A program made the position numbers and the translations under genes. The notes under the pieces are model-generated. The model ran no database searches. It was given only the letters and a program-made list of their open reading frames with translations, and was not told where the DNA came from. Shown here in pieces: positions 18,432 through 27,548 of a DNA stretch of 64,000 nucleotides; positions within the stretch are counted from its first letter, which is position 1; each line of letters opens with the position of its first letter. Source of the DNA: Pontibacter kalidii (lineage in GTDB: Bacteria; Bacteroidota; Bacteroidia; Cytophagales; Hymenobacteraceae); assembly GCF_026278245.1 (NCBI RefSeq), contig NZ_CP111079.1, positions 560,501-624,500 of the forward strand. The letters are read 5' to 3'.

Positions 18432-19952
18432 ATGATGAACTTATACCTGCACAGAAAGTGGCTGGCAAGTATACTGGCGCTGCTGCTGTGGCTACCTGCG
18501 GCACAGGCCCAGAAAAAGAAGCAGGCCAAGCCCATGAACGTCATCTTTATACTTAGTGACGACCACCGCTACGATTTCATGGGTTTTATGAACAAAGTGC
18601 CGGAGCTGGAAACACCCCACATGGACCGGCTGGCCAAAGAGGGCGCGCATCTGCAGAACGCCTTTGTCACTACCTCACTTTGCTCGCCCAGTCGCGCCTC
18701 CATCCTGACCGGCCAGTACGCCCATACCCACGAGATAGTCGATAACAGCGCGCCGCTCCCCGAAGGACTGGTCTTCTTTCCGCAGTACCTGCAGCAGCAG
18801 GGCTACCAGACCGGCTTTTTCGGCAAGTGGCACATGGGCAACACCGACGATGAGCCGCAGCCGGGCTTTAACAAGTGGGTGAGCTTTAAGGGGCAGGGCG
18901 TCTACTACAGCCCTACTTTTAACATAGATGGCCAGGAGGTGAAGCAGCCGGAAGATAGCTATACGACCGACCTGCTTACTGATTACACGTTGGAGTGGCT
19001 GAAAAAGCGTGATAAGAGCAAGCCTTTTTTCGCCTACCTCTCGCACAAGGGTGTGCACGCCGAGTTCATGCCGGCTAAGCGCCATGAGGGTAAGTATAAA
19101 GACATTGAGATCGTGAGCCCGCCTTCCATGTACCTCACCGCCACCGACTCCAGTAAGCGCTACGGCAAGGTGCAGGAGCCGCAGGGGCCGGTAAACGTGC
19201 GCGACATCCCCAAGTGGGTGAAGGCGCAGCGCAACAGCTGGCACGGCGTGGATGGCATGTATGACGGCGAGATAAAGTTCGACGACTTTTACCGCCAATA
19301 CCTGGAGACCCTGCTGAGCGTGGACGAAAGCATTGGCCGTGTGCTGGACTGGCTGAAGAAGGAGGGGCTGGATAAGAACACGCTCGTCATCTACATGGGC
19401 GACAACGGCTTTCAGTTCGGGGAGCTGGGCCTGATCGACAAGCGCGACATGTATGAGGCCTCTATCCGGGTGCCTTTGCTGGCGCGCGCGCCCGGCCTGA
19501 TAAAACCCGGCACCAAGGTGGAGCAGATGGTGCTCAACGTGGATATCGCTCCCACCATTATGGAACTGGCAGGCCTGGAGAAGCCGGCGCAGATGCAGGG
19601 CAACTCGTTTCTGCCGCTGCTGCAGGGCCAGAAAGTGCCGTGGCGCGACAAGATCTTCTATGAGTATTATTGGGAGTGGGCTTTTCCGCAAACACCCACT
19701 ATTTTCGGCATCCGCACCGATAGGTATAAGTACATCTACAACCACGGCGTCTGGGACATCAACGAACTCTACGACATACAGCAGGATCCGGGGGAGATGA
19801 ACAACCTGATCCGCGACCCGGAATACGCGAAGCTTGCCGGCGAGCTGAAGGCGGAGATGTGGAACTGGCTGGAAGCGACTAACGGGCTCCAGATCCCGCT
19901 CAAGAACGTGCCCTACAAGCGCATCGACTTACCATACAAAGGAACTTACTAA
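18432..19952 (+). CDS. Type I (formylglycine) sulfatase
   Basis: A 506-residue secreted enzyme (signal ends near LPAAQAQ). Cys84 in TSLCSPSRASILTGQ is the C-x-P-x-R formylglycine site. Metal ligands are seen in ILSDDHRYD (Asp43, Asp44) and MGDNGFQFGE, with the GKWHMG and LSHKGVHAEF blocks. It needs a formylglycine-generating or anaerobic maturase encoded elsewhere. A sulfatase in a GH144/GH3 locus is unexpected, as beta-1,2-glucans are not generally sulfated. It may act on a decorated glucan, or the locus may serve a composite polymer. Two adjacent ATGs (18432, 18435) are possible starts. Confidence 0.9.
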   Translation: MMNLYLHRKWLASILALLLWLPAAQAQKKKQAKPMNVIFILSDDHRYDFMGFMNKVPELETPHMDRLAKEGAHLQNAFVTTSLCSPSRASILTGQYAHTHEIVDNSAPLPEGLVFFPQYLQQQGYQTGFFGKWHMGNTDDEPQPGFNKWVSFKGQGVYYSPTFNIDGQEVKQPEDSYTTDLLTDYTLEWLKKRDKSKPFFAYLSHKGVHAEFMPAKRHEGKYKDIEIVSPPSMYLTATDSSKRYGKVQEPQGPVNVRDIPKWVKAQRNSWHGVDGMYDGEIKFDDFYRQYLETLLSVDESIGRVLDWLKKEGLDKNTLVIYMGDNGFQFGELGLIDKRDMYEASIRVPLLARAPGLIKPGTKVEQMVLNVDIAPTIMELAGLEKPAQMQGNSFLPLLQGQKVPWRDKIFYEYYWEWAFPQTPTIFGIRTDRYKYIYNHGVWDINELYDIQQDPGEMNNLIRDPEYAKLAGELKAEMWNWLEATNGLQIPLKNVPYKRIDLPYKGTY

Positions 19953-20172
19953 ACATAATAACGCAACTGTGTGATTTAGAGCGCTCCCGCTATACCCCTG
20001 CCGGCGTGGCTGTTCCGCTGCGGCAGCGGGGCAGGGAAGGGGGATAGGAGGTGGTGTGGCGCGCAGCGGCTCGTTTAAGTGCTCAGCAGCCATGGCAAAG
20101 ACTCATGCGTTGCCTCCCGCAGATACGGGACTGGAGGTACAGATGTAGGGGAGTGACTTCTTAACAACAAGG

Positions 20173-21945
20173 ATGAAGTATAACCGCAGGAATATCAAAA
20201 GTATGAAAACCGGGGCACGGCGGAAGGCTCTTCTGGCGGGGCTGGTGGGTTGGATGCTGTCTTTTTATACTTTGGCGCAGGGGCAGCACACCTACTGCAA
20301 CCCCATCAACATAGACTATACTTACAGCGTGGTGCATGCCAGCCGGGGCGTATCCTTTCGCTCGGGTGCCGACCCTGCCGTGGTGCCGTTCCGGGGCGAA
20401 TATTATATGCTCGTGACACGTTCCCAAGGCTACTGGCACTCCAAAGACCTGCGCAGCTGGCAGTTTATCAGGCCGCAGAGCTGGTATTTTGAGTCCTCCA
20501 ATGCGCCTGGGGCCTGGCCTATGGGCGACTCCGTCCTGCTGGCACTGGGGAATCCGGCATCGGCGCAGTCTGTTATCTATACCGATAACCCTAAGGTAGG
20601 CACCTGGCGGGGAGTGCCGTCTGTGCTGCCGCTGACGCTGCACGACCCGGCGCTTTTTGTGGATGACGATGGCAAAGTATACCTCTACCATGAGTCCTCC
20701 AACACGCAGCCGCTGCAGGGGCTAGAGCTAAACCCAGGGCACTACTTTCTTCCTGCCGGCGAAAACAAAAAACTCATCAGCCTTGACCCCAAGCAGCACG
20801 GCTGGGAGCGCTTTGGGGAGAACCACACCGACACCGCGACAGCCGGTTACCTGGAGGGTGCCTGGATGACTAAGTATAAGGACACTTATTACCTGCAGTA
20901 TGCCGCGCCCGGTACGGAATGGAATGTCTATGCAGATGGGGTGTATACTTCAGAGGCGCCGCTTGGCCCTTTCACCTATCAGGAGTACAGCCCCTTCTCC
21001 TACAAGCCCGGCGGCTTTATCAGGGGAGCGGGCCATGGCAGCACCGTGCAGGACCCCTGGGGCAAGTGGTGGCACTATGGAACGATGTTGATCGGCGTTA
21101 ACTTTAACTTTGAGCGCCGCATCGGGCAGTTCCCGGCAGGGTTTGACAAAGCTGGGCAGCTCTATGCAAACACCGCTTACGGGGACTATCCGCACTATTT
21201 GCCCTCTCCGGATAACAAGGACCGCCAGAGCCTCTTCACCGGCTGGATGCTGCTATCCTACAACAAGCCGGTGAAGGCTTCTTCTGCACAGGAAAACTAT
21301 ACTCCTGAGCATGTGGTGGACGAAAGCATCAAAAGCTTTTGGGTGGCGCAGACCAACAAGCCCGGCGAGTGGCTGGAGGTAGACCTGGAGCAGGTGAGCG
21401 AGGTGAGGGCGGTGCAGCTCAATTACCACGACCACAAGTCCAACATCTTCGGAAAACCAGACACGCTCTACCACCAGTACCTGCTGGAATACTCGCTGGA
21501 CGGGAAGAACTGGAAGGTACTGGTAGATAAAAGGGTGATCCGGCAGGATGTGCCAAATGATTACGTAGAGCTGCCGCAGCCGCAGAAAGCCCGCTACATC
21601 AGGTTCACCAATCACCATGTGCCCACGCCCCACCTGGCCATCTCGGGGCTGCGGGTTTTCGGGAAAGGCGCGGGTAAAAAGCCTGGCGTACCGGCACGAT
21701 TCAGCGTAAGCAGGGGCGCAGACAGGCGACAGGCAAAACTGGCATGGCAGCCAGTAAAGGGAGCGCAGGGCTACCACCTCTACTATGGCATTGCGCCCGA
21801 TAAACTCTACAACTCGGTGTTGATCTATCAGGACACCGCGTATGAGCTGAATGCGCTGAACGTAAACCCCGCCTACTACTTTCAGGTAGAGGCCTTTAAT
21901 GAAAACGGAATCAGTAAACGAACCAAGGTGGTGAAAGTAGAGTAG
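20173..21945 (+). CDS. GH43-like glycoside hydrolase with discoidin and FN3 domains (copy 2)
   Basis: A 590-residue protein with the same architecture as the gene at 10,841. Catalytic Asp67 (RSGADPAVVPF), Asp158 (LHDPALFVDDDGK) and Glu228 (GYLEGAWM) are all kept, followed by a discoidin-like and an FN3-like domain with near-identical blocks (YCNPINIDYTY, SYKPGG, GAGHGSTV, YIRF, LAISGLRVFGKG). The signal peptide fits better from the inner ATG at 20,203 (MKTGARRKALLAGLVGWMLS), so that may be the true start. The two copies flank the GH144-C/GH3/sulfatase genes, consistent with duplication inside the locus. Confidence 0.83.
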   Translation: MKYNRRNIKSMKTGARRKALLAGLVGWMLSFYTLAQGQHTYCNPINIDYTYSVVHASRGVSFRSGADPAVVPFRGEYYMLVTRSQGYWHSKDLRSWQFIRPQSWYFESSNAPGAWPMGDSVLLALGNPASAQSVIYTDNPKVGTWRGVPSVLPLTLHDPALFVDDDGKVYLYHESSNTQPLQGLELNPGHYFLPAGENKKLISLDPKQHGWERFGENHTDTATAGYLEGAWMTKYKDTYYLQYAAPGTEWNVYADGVYTSEAPLGPFTYQEYSPFSYKPGGFIRGAGHGSTVQDPWGKWWHYGTMLIGVNFNFERRIGQFPAGFDKAGQLYANTAYGDYPHYLPSPDNKDRQSLFTGWMLLSYNKPVKASSAQENYTPEHVVDESIKSFWVAQTNKPGEWLEVDLEQVSEVRAVQLNYHDHKSNIFGKPDTLYHQYLLEYSLDGKNWKVLVDKRVIRQDVPNDYVELPQPQKARYIRFTNHHVPTPHLAISGLRVFGKGAGKKPGVPARFSVSRGADRRQAKLAWQPVKGAQGYHLYYGIAPDKLYNSVLIYQDTAYELNALNVNPAYYFQVEAFNENGISKRTKVVKVE

Positions 21946-21954
21946 GGACCAACT

Positions 21955-22770
21955 ATGAAGTATAAGAACCTCGATATGACAAAGTATACACAACTTTTGC
22001 TGGCTCTGCTGCCCTTGCTGCTAGCAAGTATAACCACGCAGGCGCAGGGCGAGCTGGACGCATACCAGCGTAAAGTGTATGTGCAGGGCAACGACACGCT
22101 GCCTTACCGTATCCTTTACCCGAAGAACTTTAACCCTAAGCAAAAGTACCCGCTGGTGCTGGTGCTGCACGGGGCCGGCGAGCGCGGTAACAACAATGAG
22201 TCACAACTGGTGTATGGAGCCAAGCGCTTTCTGGAGGAGCAGGAGCAGTACCCGGCCATTGTCGTTTTTCCGCAGTGCCCCCGGGATAGCTACTGGTCTA
22301 ACGTGAACATCCTGCCTAATGCGCAGGGCCAGCGTACCTTTAACTTTCAGGCGGGCGGGGAGCCCACCCCTGCCATGGCGGCGCTGATGGGGCTGCTGAA
22401 AGAGCTGCGTAAAAGCGGAAACGTAGACAAAGACCGGGTGTACCTCGGTGGTCTTTCCATGGGGGGCATGGGCACCTTCGAGTTGCTGCGCCGCCAGCCC
22501 CGCACTTTTGCAGCAGCCTTCCCGATTTGTGGGGGAGGAGCCCCGGAAGCCGCCCGCAAGTATGCCAGGAAGGTGGAAAGCATCTGGGTTTTCCATGGTG
22601 AGGACGACGGTGTTGTGCCGGTGGAGCATTCCAGGGTGATGGCCGGGGCCATAAAGCGAGCCGGTGGCAACGTGAAGCTGACCGTGTATCCGGGCGTGAA
22701 CCACAACAGCTGGGACTATGCCTTTAAAGAGCCGGAGCTGCTGCAGTGGCTGTTCTCCCAAGAGAAATAA
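21955..22770 (+). CDS. Secreted alpha/beta-hydrolase (prolyl-oligopeptidase/esterase family)
   Basis: A 271-residue protein. Hydrophobic export segment TQLLLALLPLLLASITTQAQ, oxyanion segment VLVLHGAGERGNN, nucleophile elbow GGLSMGG (Ser168), acid in FHGEDDGVVP (Asp217 or Asp218) and His250 in PGVNHNSWDY. It starts 9 nt after the GH43-like gene and is probably co-transcribed. The inner ATG at 21,976 is an alternative start. Related proteins in polysaccharide loci are carbohydrate esterases or phospholipase/carboxylesterase-like enzymes. The substrate is unknown. It is the last gene of the locus and is followed by a strong terminator. Confidence 0.82.
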   Translation: MKYKNLDMTKYTQLLLALLPLLLASITTQAQGELDAYQRKVYVQGNDTLPYRILYPKNFNPKQKYPLVLVLHGAGERGNNNESQLVYGAKRFLEEQEQYPAIVVFPQCPRDSYWSNVNILPNAQGQRTFNFQAGGEPTPAMAALMGLLKELRKSGNVDKDRVYLGGLSMGGMGTFELLRRQPRTFAAAFPICGGGAPEAARKYARKVESIWVFHGEDDGVVPVEHSRVMAGAIKRAGGNVKLTVYPGVNHNSWDYAFKEPELLQWLFSQEK

Positions 22771-22822
22771 AGTATGATTTTAAGGTGCTACAGGCACACA
22801 AGAGTTTATCTCCAGGAAAAGG

Positions 22823-22848
22823 GGTAGAAGTTTCTTCTACCTTTTTTT
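22823..22848 (+). terminator. Intrinsic terminator closing the polysaccharide locus
   Basis: GGTAGAAG-TTT-CTTCTACC followed by TTTTTTT, 53 nt after the esterase stop codon. Confidence 0.92.
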
Positions 22849-23261
22849 ATGCCTGCTTTACAACGGCAGCAGCTCAAAAGTCTCTTTTAAAGTATAGCCT
22901 TCTTGTATAAATACCGGGGTCCCGCACCTGATCGCTGTCGCCTGACTGGGTTCACAGCAGAGAGTTTTTTCTGATCCCGCCAAAATTAACACACGAATAA
23001 CATAGAATGTATATGTTTGACTATTAGTAAATTGGATGCCGTAGGCTTCGCTACAGCGAGGAGGTGGCGCCATGAAAAAAAGTCATTGGTATAACCCTAA
23101 GCTTCGTTTAAAGTATAGAAGAAAGCTAATTGAACGTAATTGCGGTTTATTCACATTATTTCCAGAGCCATTCACCCATTTGTAATAAAAGTTGTGATTT
23201 TCTTCTCTAGATTTGAACTATCAGACAATCCCGCATGTATATACCCTAGAAGCTTAATACT
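22849..23261. other. Spacer of about 410 bp without a recognised gene
   Basis: An open frame on the - strand (22858-23073, 71 codons) has no recognisable family, no clear start context and an unusual composition, so I do not call it. Two AAGTATA copies (near 22,890 and 23,110) are present. The part nearest 23,262 is AT-rich and may hold the promoter of the small gene there. Confidence 0.5.
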
Positions 23262-23531
23262 ATGAAAGAATTAGAAAGAATCGAGAAAGGATTGAAGAAA
23301 AGCAACACATTGCTTTACAAAACAAACGACAAAGGATTAGCTTGCTCTTTTGTGAACGGGGGCCTGGTGGTAGACTCTTTTGTGATTGAAGACCATGTAA
23401 TAGCAGATGCGCTCGCTAAAAAAGGAACGAACGGTGTGGTAGAAGGCAGTACCTTCAGCATGCTCCGCAATAACTACGACTGGTTCTCACTACATGTGAA
23501 GACAAAGAAGCTTTACGAAACCCTCAAGTAA
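23262..23531 (+). CDS. Small conserved-looking hypothetical protein (89 aa)
   Basis: An 89-residue soluble, charged protein beginning MKELERIEKGLKKSN, with a Lys/Glu-rich helix and a mixed alpha/beta remainder (SFVNGGLVVDSFVIEDHVIA). No signal peptide or membrane segment. I do not recognise the family. A real gene is supported by codon-like composition, a monocistronic setting and a strong terminator immediately after the stop codon. Confidence 0.7.
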   Translation: MKELERIEKGLKKSNTLLYKTNDKGLACSFVNGGLVVDSFVIEDHVIADALAKKGTNGVVEGSTFSMLRNNYDWFSLHVKTKKLYETLK

Positions 23532-23532
23532 C

Positions 23533-23559
23533 AAAAAAGCAGCCCAACGGCTGCTTTTT
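23533..23559. terminator. Bidirectional intrinsic terminator
   Basis: AAAAAA-GCAGCC-CAAC-GGCTGC-TTTTT between the convergent small gene (ends 23,531) and the YczE-like gene (ends 23,576), serving both. Confidence 0.9.
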
Positions 23560-23575
23560 CGCTTTTATCCCCTTT

Positions 23576-24238
23576 CTATACTTTCACTTCTTGCGGCTTC
23601 TCCTCACTTAGCGCCTCCCGCAGCTTTACAAACACACCCATGGATACCTGGAAGACCGGGCTGAGGATGAGTGTGTACAGGAACGTGACCACGTGAATCG
23701 GCCCGCCCAGCAAGAAACCCACCACCAACACAATGCTTTCTACAATTATCCGGGCCTTGCTTACTGACAGGCTGGTCCGGTCCGCAATGGTTAGCATGAA
23801 GCCGTCGCGGGGGCCGGCGCCGATGCCGCCCGCCACATACAAGCCTCCTGCTGTGCCGATGATCAGGATCGCGAACAACAGCCACACATAATCAAACCAT
23901 GTATAGGTTGCCTCCGGCAGAAAATCGAGCCAAAGGAAAAAGTCCATGAAGGGGCCAATGAGCAGCGCGTTCAGAAACGTGCCGATGTTGATATACTTCC
24001 TGCTGACCAACAGCGAGGAAAATATGACCACCATGCCCACGATCACACTCCAGGTGCCGATGCTCCAGCCGAACTTATCCGAGAGGGCAACGTTCAGTAC
24101 ATCCCAGGGGTGCAGGCCCAGGTGCCGTACCTTTACGGCAATGGCAATACCGAGGCCGAATAAAATCAGCCCCAGAAAAAAGAAAGTATAGCGAATGACC
24201 CAGTTGCGCAGGGTATCGGATTTTACAGACAAAGCCAT
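23576..24238 (-). CDS. YczE/YitT-like multi-pass membrane protein
   Basis: A 220-residue integral membrane protein with about five or six hydrophobic helices. Family-typical segments are HLGLHPWDVLNVALSD, GTAGGLYVAGGIGAGPRDG and SKARIIVESIVLVVGFLLGG, as in the YczE/YyaS/YitT group. The function of this group is not established. Start at the first Met, before a basic segment and the first helix. It lies alone between two terminators. Confidence 0.8.
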   Translation of the reverse strand: MALSVKSDTLRNWVIRYTFFFLGLILFGLGIAIAVKVRHLGLHPWDVLNVALSDKFGWSIGTWSVIVGMVVIFSSLLVSRKYINIGTFLNALLIGPFMDFFLWLDFLPEATYTWFDYVWLLFAILIIGTAGGLYVAGGIGAGPRDGFMLTIADRTSLSVSKARIIVESIVLVVGFLLGGPIHVVTFLYTLILSPVFQVSMGVFVKLREALSEEKPQEVKV

Positions 24239-24307
24239 ACTGCAAGCTTAAGCAAATCTGCCCACTCTGCCATCGCCGCCGGCTAAAAAACGAGCCAGGT
24301 AGCATAT

Positions 24308-24341
24308 AAAAAAGACTCCCCGCCAAAGTTGGCGGGGAGTC
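24308..24341 (-). terminator. Strong terminator of the outer-membrane receptor gene
   Basis: GACTCCCCGCCAA (24314-24326) pairs with TTGGCGGGGAGTC (24329-24341). On the - strand the run at 24308-24313 gives TTTTTT after the stem, 34 nt beyond the stop codon at 24,376. Confidence 0.9.
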
Positions 24342-24375
24342 CGGGTAGATAGGTAGTAGTGTATTCTTTGGAGGC

Positions 24376-26874
24376 TTAGAGGCCGCCGGCGGCGCCGTTG
24401 CCGTCGCCCTGTTTGGTGTCGTCGTTGCGGATGCTGCGCTTGCGGCGCGGCTGCTTCTGCTTCTCCATCTTACCGAAGCGGTAGTCGAAGGTGACACGGG
24501 CACCGCGGTTATAGTTGTTGATACGCATGCGCTGGGTGAAGTCAATGGCCTCCACGTCGTTGTTCATCTTCATGCTCTTGCGGAACGGGTTATCCAGACC
24601 TAAGCTGATGCCGCCCTTGCCTTCAAACAGCTCCTTCTTAAAGGCCAGCGCGTGGTAAGAGAAGGAGGCAAACTTGCCCTGCAGCTGAATTCTGCGTGAG
24701 TTGAAGCCGCCGTTAAACTGGGCGCTGAAGCCTTTTCCGAAGTCATAGGAGGAGTTACCGTTGACGTTGTACATCCAGCCGCTGTTCTCGTACAGCGAGC
24801 TCTTCAGGTCTACAAAGTAGATGTTGGAGCTGCCGCTAATCGACCAGGCCTTAACCGGTTTTAAGGAGCCGAAGAGGCTGATACCATAAGTCTTGTTCTG
24901 GGCCACGTTGGCAAAGGTCAGGATGGTGTTGTCACCCTCCAGCTGCGGTACCGTCTCAATGGCATTATCTGTTTCGCGCATGTACAGGTTGGCGCTGATA
25001 GAAGCCGTTTTAAAGTAAGTGCTGTAGCCCATCTCGTACAGGTTGGTCAGCTCGGCATCCAGGCGAGGATTACCACGCACGATTGTTCCGGGTGCCTGCT
25101 CCTGGTCAAACGGGTTCAGGTAGAACAGCGACGGACGCTGGATGCGCTGCGTGAAGTTAGCCTTCAGCGTGTGCTTCTCCTTCAGTGTATAAGACAAGGC
25201 TATACTTGGGATCAGGTTGTTATAGCTGTCGGAATAAGTCTCTCTTTCCTGGCCGCCGTCTTCGCGCTCCTGAAAGTAGTCACCGTCAATCTCGGTCTGC
25301 TCGAAGCGGGCTCCCACTTTCACGTTCACTTTCTTTACCGCAAAGCCATAGGTAAAGTAGGAGGCGTACACATCCTGCGCATAATCGAAGTTCAGGTTGC
25401 TGTTGGCTTCATCCACTAACGTGATGTCGCGGTAGAAACCGTCGCTCTTCACATCCCGGAAAATGGTCTTGGCACCCAGTTCCAGTGTCGTTTTGTTCTC
25501 GAACGGTTGCACATAATCAGCCTGGAAGGTAAGCTCGTTGTTGGCTCCGTCGTTGTTGTTTCGCTGCAGGAAGAACGGCGCTTGGCCATCGCTGTAGCGG
25601 TCCTGGTAGTTGCGGGTGTCAGTATCGGTCATGGTGTACTGCGACAGGATCGCCAGCTCGTGGCCCTGTTTCCCGAAGGTATGCACGTAGTCCAGGTTCA
25701 GGTCGGTGCCTAAACGCTCGTTACGGTTCTCGATGTCCGTGTTAAACGTATAAGCCGGGTCTTCCACGCCATTCTCAGTGAAGTGCTGTGCCTGGTCGTT
25801 CTGCATCTTAAACTGCCCTCCGTTGCGACGTACACCGCCCGAAATGGTGTTCTTGGCATTGATGTCGTAGTCGAACCCAAGTTGCGCGTTCATAAAGGCG
25901 CCGCGTATCTTGGTGTCGCCAAATTGCTCACGTCTGCTCTGCGTCCCATCTTCATTGTTAAAGGTGGTGATGTTGCTCATGTCGCCGTGGTTGTAGAAAT
26001 GCACCCCGCTGGCGGTGGCGTTGATGCCCAGCTTGCCGCGGCGCACGTTCAGGCTGGCGTTGCCGTTACTGGCGCGCGTGCCGCCGGTTAGCGCCACAGA
26101 GCCGCTCACGCCCTCCAGCCCGCTGTCTTTTTTTGTAATGATGTTGATGATACCGGCCGTACCCTCGGCGTCATACTTGGCCGAAGGGCTGGTGATCACC
26201 TCCACGGTTTTGATCATGTCTGCCGGGATCTGCTTGAGCGCATCGGCCACGCTGCCCGCCATGATGGAGGAGGGCTTGTTGTTGATGAGCACGCGTACGT
26301 TGCCGCTGCCGCGCAGCTGCACGTTACCGTCGGTGTCCACGCTCAGGGAGGGTACCTTCTGAAGCACGTCGGCCGCATTGCCGCCGGCGTTCGTAATGTC
26401 TTTCTCGGCGTTGTACACGGTGCGGTCGATTTTTTCCTCCACCAGCGGCTTCTCCCCGGTAATCACCACCTCGCTCAGCTTCTGGGCATCAGAGGCCAGG
26501 GAGATCGTGCCCACGTTCACCTCGGCATTATCGGAGGCGATGGTTACGTTCTCCACCACCTGCTGCTGATACCCCAGAAACGACACGTTGAGTTTATACT
26601 TGCCAGCCGCCACTTTCTGAATCGTGAAGCTGCCTTTGTTGTCGGCCATGGCGCCGTCGATGGGTTTGCCGGTGCTCAGGTTGATAAGGGCCACGGTGGC
26701 AAACTCCACGGGTTGTTTGGTTTCGGCATCCAGCACCATGCCGCTGATTCTGGCGTTGCCTTTCGGGGCAGGCATGGCGGCCTGCTGCTGTTGCGGGCTT
26801 GCCTGCTGTGGTGCCTGTGCCCATCCCGCTGTGGTGCTCAGGCCCAGCAGGATCAGTAGTAAATGCTTCTTCAT
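24376..26874 (-). CDS. TonB-receptor-like outer-membrane beta-barrel protein
   Basis: An 832-residue protein with signal peptide MKKHLLLILLGLSTTAGWAQ. A carboxypeptidase-regulatory-like domain (about 42-125, GMVLDAETKQPVEFATVALI), a plug with LSEVVITGEKPLVEEKIDRT and IPADMIKTVEVITSPSAKYD, then a long barrel (outer membrane beta-barrel protein family, PF14905 type). It is not a SusC: no SusD follows and it lacks the SusC signature. The tail after the last strand is basic and Gly-rich (KQPRRKRSIRNDD), which is unusual for a barrel C-terminus. Such proteins are often iron- or peptide-linked, but no substrate can be assigned here. Confidence 0.88.
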   Translation of the reverse strand: MKKHLLLILLGLSTTAGWAQAPQQASPQQQQAAMPAPKGNARISGMVLDAETKQPVEFATVALINLSTGKPIDGAMADNKGSFTIQKVAAGKYKLNVSFLGYQQQVVENVTIASDNAEVNVGTISLASDAQKLSEVVITGEKPLVEEKIDRTVYNAEKDITNAGGNAADVLQKVPSLSVDTDGNVQLRGSGNVRVLINNKPSSIMAGSVADALKQIPADMIKTVEVITSPSAKYDAEGTAGIINIITKKDSGLEGVSGSVALTGGTRASNGNASLNVRRGKLGINATASGVHFYNHGDMSNITTFNNEDGTQSRREQFGDTKIRGAFMNAQLGFDYDINAKNTISGGVRRNGGQFKMQNDQAQHFTENGVEDPAYTFNTDIENRNERLGTDLNLDYVHTFGKQGHELAILSQYTMTDTDTRNYQDRYSDGQAPFFLQRNNNDGANNELTFQADYVQPFENKTTLELGAKTIFRDVKSDGFYRDITLVDEANSNLNFDYAQDVYASYFTYGFAVKKVNVKVGARFEQTEIDGDYFQEREDGGQERETYSDSYNNLIPSIALSYTLKEKHTLKANFTQRIQRPSLFYLNPFDQEQAPGTIVRGNPRLDAELTNLYEMGYSTYFKTASISANLYMRETDNAIETVPQLEGDNTILTFANVAQNKTYGISLFGSLKPVKAWSISGSSNIYFVDLKSSLYENSGWMYNVNGNSSYDFGKGFSAQFNGGFNSRRIQLQGKFASFSYHALAFKKELFEGKGGISLGLDNPFRKSMKMNNDVEAIDFTQRMRINNYNRGARVTFDYRFGKMEKQKQPRRKRSIRNDDTKQGDGNGAAGGL

Positions 26875-27412
26875 AGTTTATGCGTTCAGGTGGTCAGTTG
26901 ATTTCAGTCTTGTAAAAGTTTTCATACGCGCTTTTTCTGGTTCCTCACCCTACAAAGTAAAGCGGCAAAACTGTACTGCTAAAACAGAATATACCAATGC
27001 TCAGCATTTCTATATGAATAGCCGTTGGCACCCGATAAGCAGTTGGTGGGAATAAACAGCGGCTTGGTCGGCTTCGGGTGGGGCAGGAGCGGGAAAAGTG
27101 CAATTGCTAAAGTGTTAAAAAGCGCGTTTAACCACTGCAGAGGCAGAAGAAGCGGGGCAGCGGGAGAGGAAAAGAGTACAGCTGTACAGATGGGGCTTCG
27201 CCTGCCTGAACTTAAAAGTGCAACAGATTAAAGCGCCTAAGGTAGCGTGGCGTAGGCTATAGTTTCCTCGTGAAGGCTCAGGTAAAGTATAGGTGGTATA
27301 GCTTTTAAGGTGCTGAGGCAGACACAGTAGCTCCGGGGCGGGCAGCGAAGCAAAAAGTGAAAAATAATTGCAGCGCATTGTAGCCTTTCTCCAATTCCTT
27401 AGTACATTTGCA
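26875..27412. other. Divergent intergenic region without a recognised gene
   Basis: About 540 bp between the - strand receptor gene and the promoter of the sulfite reductase transcript. I see no credible gene. It must hold the receptor promoter; an inexact -7-like CTTTACTTTG lies near 26,955 on the - strand. Confidence 0.5.
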
Positions 27413-27420
27413 TCGAATCG
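27413..27420 (+). promoter_or_regulatory. Predicted Bacteroidota -7 box (TACATTTG) of the sulfite reductase transcript
   Basis: TACATTTG fits the TAnnTTTG consensus of Bacteroidota housekeeping sigma. An ATTG (27387-27390) lies at a plausible -33 distance. It would start RNA just upstream of the SAM riboswitch. Confidence 0.7.
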
Positions 27421-27437
27421 TATTGCTACCCGCAATC

Positions 27438-27540
27438 AATTTATAGACGAAGAGGCGAGAGAACAGGCTCCGCGACCCTCTGGCAACCATCCGCTTTGGA
27501 AAGGTGCCACATCCTGCCCAACAAAGGGAAAATATAAATT
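27438..27540 (+). ncRNA. SAM-I (S-box) riboswitch upstream of the sulfite reductase operon
   Basis: The closing P1 helix is AATTTATA (27438-27445) with TATAAATT (27533-27540), an exact match. Inside are the S-box core segments GAAGAGGCGAGAGAACAGG, GACCCTCTGGCAACC, AAAGGTGCCACATCCTGCCC, arranged as in SAM-I aptamers (four-way junction, kink-turn and pseudoknot segments). It lies 17 nt after the predicted -7 box. No terminator hairpin follows directly. Instead a poly-Cys leader ORF starts 8 nt later, so SAM may control ribosome entry on the leader rather than a classic terminator. The family identity is strong; the output mode is inferred. Confidence 0.93.
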
Positions 27541-27548
27541 ACAACACC

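Noticed and set aside
22858..23073. 71-codon - strand frame as a gene
   Set aside because: No family, no start context and no neighbour support.
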